From Paraburkholderia polaris (lineage in GTDB: Bacteria > Pseudomonadota > Gammaproteobacteria > Burkholderiales > Burkholderiaceae): a DNA stretch of 43,947 nucleotides. Location: NCBI RefSeq assembly GCF_012927345.1, contig NZ_JABBGJ010000063.1, positions 1-43,947 of the forward strand, written 5' to 3'. A program made the position numbers and the translations under genes. Position 1 is the first letter of the stretch, and every line of letters begins with the position of its first letter. A model generated the notes under the pieces. It was not told the origin of the DNA. It did not search any database and was given only the letters and a program-made list of their open reading frames with translations. This document shows, in pieces, positions 41,854 through 43,947 of the stretch.

Positions 41854-42524
41854 GCCATCGGAAGGGGGCCGCCGCTGACTCGCGCAGCGGTTTTCGATGG
41901 CGGCAAGGCGCCGGCGCTGGTCCGCGTAGCCGTTTGCAAGGCGCGCCGGGCGAGCGCATTGCATGGCTGCCGACGCTCACCGCGATGCGTCAGGACACGT
42001 TGCACGCCCAGCATCTGCGCTTCGTGCGCGAGGCGCCGCGGGGCGGGGTACTGCATTGCTTCGTGCTCGATTGTTCCGGTTCCATGCTTGGGCGGAAGCG
42101 CCTCGAACTCGCCAAGGGTCTGCTGATTGCGTTGTTCGATCGCGCCAGCGCCGCGCGTGCCGAGGCGGCTCTGGTGTGTTTTGGCGGTGCAGGCGCCGAT
42201 CTGCGTTTCGGTCCCGCCGTGCCGCGCTGGTGGAATGGGCGGTGGCTAAGGCCGGTGGGAGGCGGCGGTGGCACGCCGCTAGCGGCTGGCGTGCATCAGG
42301 CAGCGCAGGTGCTGGAGCGCAGCGCCCGGCGCAAGCCCGCGCAGCAGCGCTGGCTGTGGATCCTGACCGACGGCCGCAGTGGCGATCAGCCGGCGCGGCC
42401 GCGTCACGCGGACGAGGTGGTATTCGTCGATTTCGAGCGGGAGGCGATACGGCTGGGCCGCTGCCACGCGCTTGCCGATGCATGGGGCGCCGCGCTGTTT
42501 ACGCCGGACGAACTGATCTCTTGA
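41775..42524 (+). CDS. chlD: VWA-domain chelatase subunit (ChlD C-terminal type)
   Basis: The von Willebrand factor A domain has the MIDAS motif DCSGSM (FVLDCSGSMLGRKRLELAKG), the GGGGTPLAAGV threonine and the LTDGRSGD aspartate, so metal binding looks intact. It lacks the N-terminal AAA+ half of true ChlD/BchD and is about 180-250 residues, similar to stand-alone VWA partners. The start is not clear. No ATG fits: TTG 41775 lies within chlI, CTG 41850 overlaps the chlI stop (CTGA), TTG 41934 and ATG 41985 are later. The region SGFRWRQG to IAWLPTL looks like family sequence, which favours a start at or before 41850. The complex with ChlI would drive CobN. Confidence 0.8.
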   Translation: MGLLATAASGRCAGQRRHSAQRKKTLSHRKGAAADSRSGFRWRQGAGAGPRSRLQGAPGERIAWLPTLTAMRQDTLHAQHLRFVREAPRGGVLHCFVLDCSGSMLGRKRLELAKGLLIALFDRASAARAEAALVCFGGAGADLRFGPAVPRWWNGRWLRPVGGGGGTPLAAGVHQAAQVLERSARRKPAQQRWLWILTDGRSGDQPARPRHADEVVFVDFEREAIRLGRCHALADAWGAALFTPDELIS

Positions 42525-42532
42525 GCGGCACG

Positions 42533-42552
42533 CGCGCCGTGCGGCGCGTTTT
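42533..42552 (+). terminator. Intrinsic terminator of the cobW-chlD operon
   Basis: CGCGCC-GTGC-GGCGCG followed by TTTT, 9 bp behind the chlD stop. A short U-tract but a very stable stem. The convergent PilZ gene ends 8 bp further on. Confidence 0.7.
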
Positions 42553-42559
42553 CGTGCGC

Positions 42560-43528
42560 TTATTTCAAACCGTTGGACCAATACTGCACGTCGTCCTGGC
42601 GGTCGAATACGAAAACTTTCATCGCCATCTGCTGCGCTGCATCGAGTTGATCGAGTTCGAGGCCATGGGTCGACGGCTCGCCCGGCGCACTGCCTTTCTG
42701 CACATTGCGGATGACCGCGGTGGTTTGGATCTCGGTTTGCAGCTCCGCTGATTTGACGCAGAACGCAACGCGCAGTCGTTCGCCGACTGCACCCAGTGTC
42801 CACGAGGCGGTGAGCGACATGCCGAGCGCGCTGATGCTTTTGGCGAGGCCCAGACCTTCATATGAATCGCCAGTTTCGCCGATGCCGAAGCGCACCGCGA
42901 GGTGCGCGTGGACGCGGATCGACTTGCGTTCGCGCAGGCGGCGGACCACGCCGGGTTTCGATAGCACCACGTAGTCGAATGGGGCGCGGCAAACTGCCTC
43001 GACCGTGCAGACGAAACGGAACACGGCATGGCTCGCTATGGCGACGATTTCAATGTTTTCACCGAGGCTGAGCGGGAGGATGCGGCCATCTTGCAGGGGC
43101 GGCGTGACGAAGAGCGCCTGGTTGGGCGCGAAGCCGATGATGCGGCATGGATGCATTGGGGCGCCGCTGCCGAGCTGGGAGCGTATGCCTATTAGTGCAC
43201 CTATCGTCAGGTGCATGTCCTTAAGTGTGAGCTTGCCGGTGGTGTCGGCGGGGTGGTCGGTTTGGGATTCCGGTTGCGTGGCCGTGTCCAGCAAGTCGCC
43301 GCGGTGCGGGTGGAAATTGTCGAACAGGAATTTGCGCTCGTCGGTGGTCGCCAGGATGGCGCCGCTGGCGAAGAGGAGTGTGCCGTCGGAGTCTGCGATT
43401 GGCCAGGCTAGCGGGGTGCCTACCGGCACTGCGTCTGGAGTCAGATGCGGTGATGGGAGGTCCTGTGTTTGGGGGGCGGCTTGAGATTCTGCCAGGGCTC
43501 CTGCTTGGGCTTCTGCGGGGTTTTCCAT
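42560..43528 (-). CDS. PilZ-domain protein, YcgR-like flagellar brake type
   Basis: 322 residues. The first 80 are Pro/Ala/Gln-rich. The middle (about 100-195) is a YcgR-N-like beta domain (LTIGALIGIRSQLGSGAPMH, IGFAPNQALFVTPPLQDGRI). The C-terminal PilZ domain (about 195-300) begins with VVRRLRERKSIRVHAHLAV, which contains the c-di-GMP-binding RxxxR. The second signature (D/N)xSxxG reads SISALG, with Ser in place of Asp/Asn, so ligand binding may be altered. A YcgR-like protein would act at the flagellar motor or in c-di-GMP signalling; no flagellar genes are nearby. The ATG at 43528 has no strong ribosome site. Confidence 0.78.
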   Translation of the reverse strand: MENPAEAQAGALAESQAAPQTQDLPSPHLTPDAVPVGTPLAWPIADSDGTLLFASGAILATTDERKFLFDNFHPHRGDLLDTATQPESQTDHPADTTGKLTLKDMHLTIGALIGIRSQLGSGAPMHPCRIIGFAPNQALFVTPPLQDGRILPLSLGENIEIVAIASHAVFRFVCTVEAVCRAPFDYVVLSKPGVVRRLRERKSIRVHAHLAVRFGIGETGDSYEGLGLAKSISALGMSLTASWTLGAVGERLRVAFCVKSAELQTEIQTTAVIRNVQKGSAPGEPSTHGLELDQLDAAQQMAMKVFVFDRQDDVQYWSNGLK

Positions 43529-43720
43529 GGTCGGCGGCTAAATATGTGGCGGGATTACTTGTTTACGGCTGCGGGGGTGCGGAGCTTTAGGGTTTGGGGG
43601 TTTGTTTTTCTCTTATGTTGTTTGCATGATGGGGTGCCTTTTCTTGATTTGTTAGTCTTACTGTGTCAACTAAAAGCGATACCTGGTAGTATGAAGTAAT
43701 AGCGACTACGGGGTATTGCA
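43529..43720. other. AT-rich junction before the insertion element
   Basis: A T-rich, low-complexity stretch (many GTTTT/TTG runs) between the PilZ gene and the transposase. It includes the start of the PilZ gene's upstream region and the left end of the IS701-type element. A possible TTAG target (YTAR type) lies around 43650, but without the right end the boundary cannot be fixed. Confidence 0.4.
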
Positions 43721-43947
43721 ATGACAGACGATCTCGATGAATTTGACGCGTATCTCGACCATCTGGCACAGGAGTTAGGGCACGCTAATCGCCACGCTGG
43801 CCTTAAAGGCTACTGTTCCGGTCTGGTGATGCCACTGTCACGCAAGAGCGTCGAACCAATGGCCGCGCATATCGATCCGCTTCATGCCAGTGCGAAGCAT
43901 CAGTCGCTCCACCACTTTGTTGCCAAGGCCGAGTGGTCCGACAAGGC
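43721..43947 (+). mobile_element. IS701-family transposase (N-terminal part, runs off window)
   Basis: The first 75 codons of a DDE-type transposase of the IS701 family. The reading starts at ATG 43721 (MTDDLDEFDAYLDHLAQEL). It continues through YCSGLVMPLSRKSVEPMAAH, ASAKHQSLHHFVAKAEWSD. The segment RKSVEPMAA...HQSLHHFV is a hallmark of the family (DDE_5 superfamily). No stop or frameshift is seen. The catalytic triad and the right inverted repeat are outside the window. The T-rich upstream region is unlike the surrounding genome and would contain the left inverted repeat. Confidence 0.85.

Noticed and set aside
40789..42524. Bacteriochlorophyll or chlorophyll genes
   Set aside because: ChlI/ChlD-like subunits stand in a riboswitch-controlled cobN operon; no other photosynthesis gene is present.

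Overview
The window is high-GC, densely packed proteobacterial chromosome. The protein set points to a Burkholderia/Paraburkholderia-type betaproteobacterium: a subfamily I.2 lipase with its foldase, two DUF4148 secreted proteins, an aerobic cobalamin cluster with CobN, and a dimethylglycine dehydrogenase paired with PurU. No rRNA, tRNA, CRISPR array or prophage was seen. The only mobile DNA is the first part of an IS701-type transposase at the right edge.

Layout. Positions 1-9.8 kb hold housekeeping and regulatory genes: a partial ABC binding protein, a divergent LysR regulator, a Ca2+/H+ antiporter, a BON protein, an alkyladenine DNA glycosylase, a DUF4148 gene inside strongly structured flanks, a CBS protein, ribA, a small membrane protein, an NmrA-like oxidoreductase and an AraC regulator. 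Positions 9.9-12.1 kb hold the lipase/foldase pair. Positions 12.1-14.9 kb hold an ECF sigma factor between two anti-sigma-like membrane proteins, with a second DUF4148 gene pointing away. A GGAATA-N16/17-GTT motif lies in front of these genes four times, which suggests a compact autoregulated ECF regulon. Positions 15.0-18.4 kb encode purU and a dimethylglycine/sarcosine dehydrogenase (one-carbon and folate metabolism). An MqsRA toxin-antitoxin pair, a DeoR regulator, a SWIM-SNF2 helicase and a HicAB pair follow up to 24.6 kb.

Positions 25.3-30.8 kb form one tightly packed signalling unit: an OmpR-type response regulator, a secreted LysM-FecR protein, a CHASE2 histidine kinase and a lipoprotein. 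This is the best candidate in the window for a poorly described system.

Positions 30.8-42.5 kb form a cobalamin locus built around two divergent cobalamin riboswitches. The minus-strand operon is cobA-cobE-cobO-cobB-bluB. The plus-strand operon is cobW-cobN-chlI-chlD and ends at an intrinsic terminator. Together they cover uroporphyrinogen methylation, a,c-amidation, corrinoid adenosylation, lower-ligand (DMB) synthesis and cobalt insertion. The remaining corrin-ring genes must lie elsewhere. A PilZ-domain protein and the IS701 fragment close the window. Several genes carry in-frame tandem repeats (kinase, cobA, and the 5' end of cobB).
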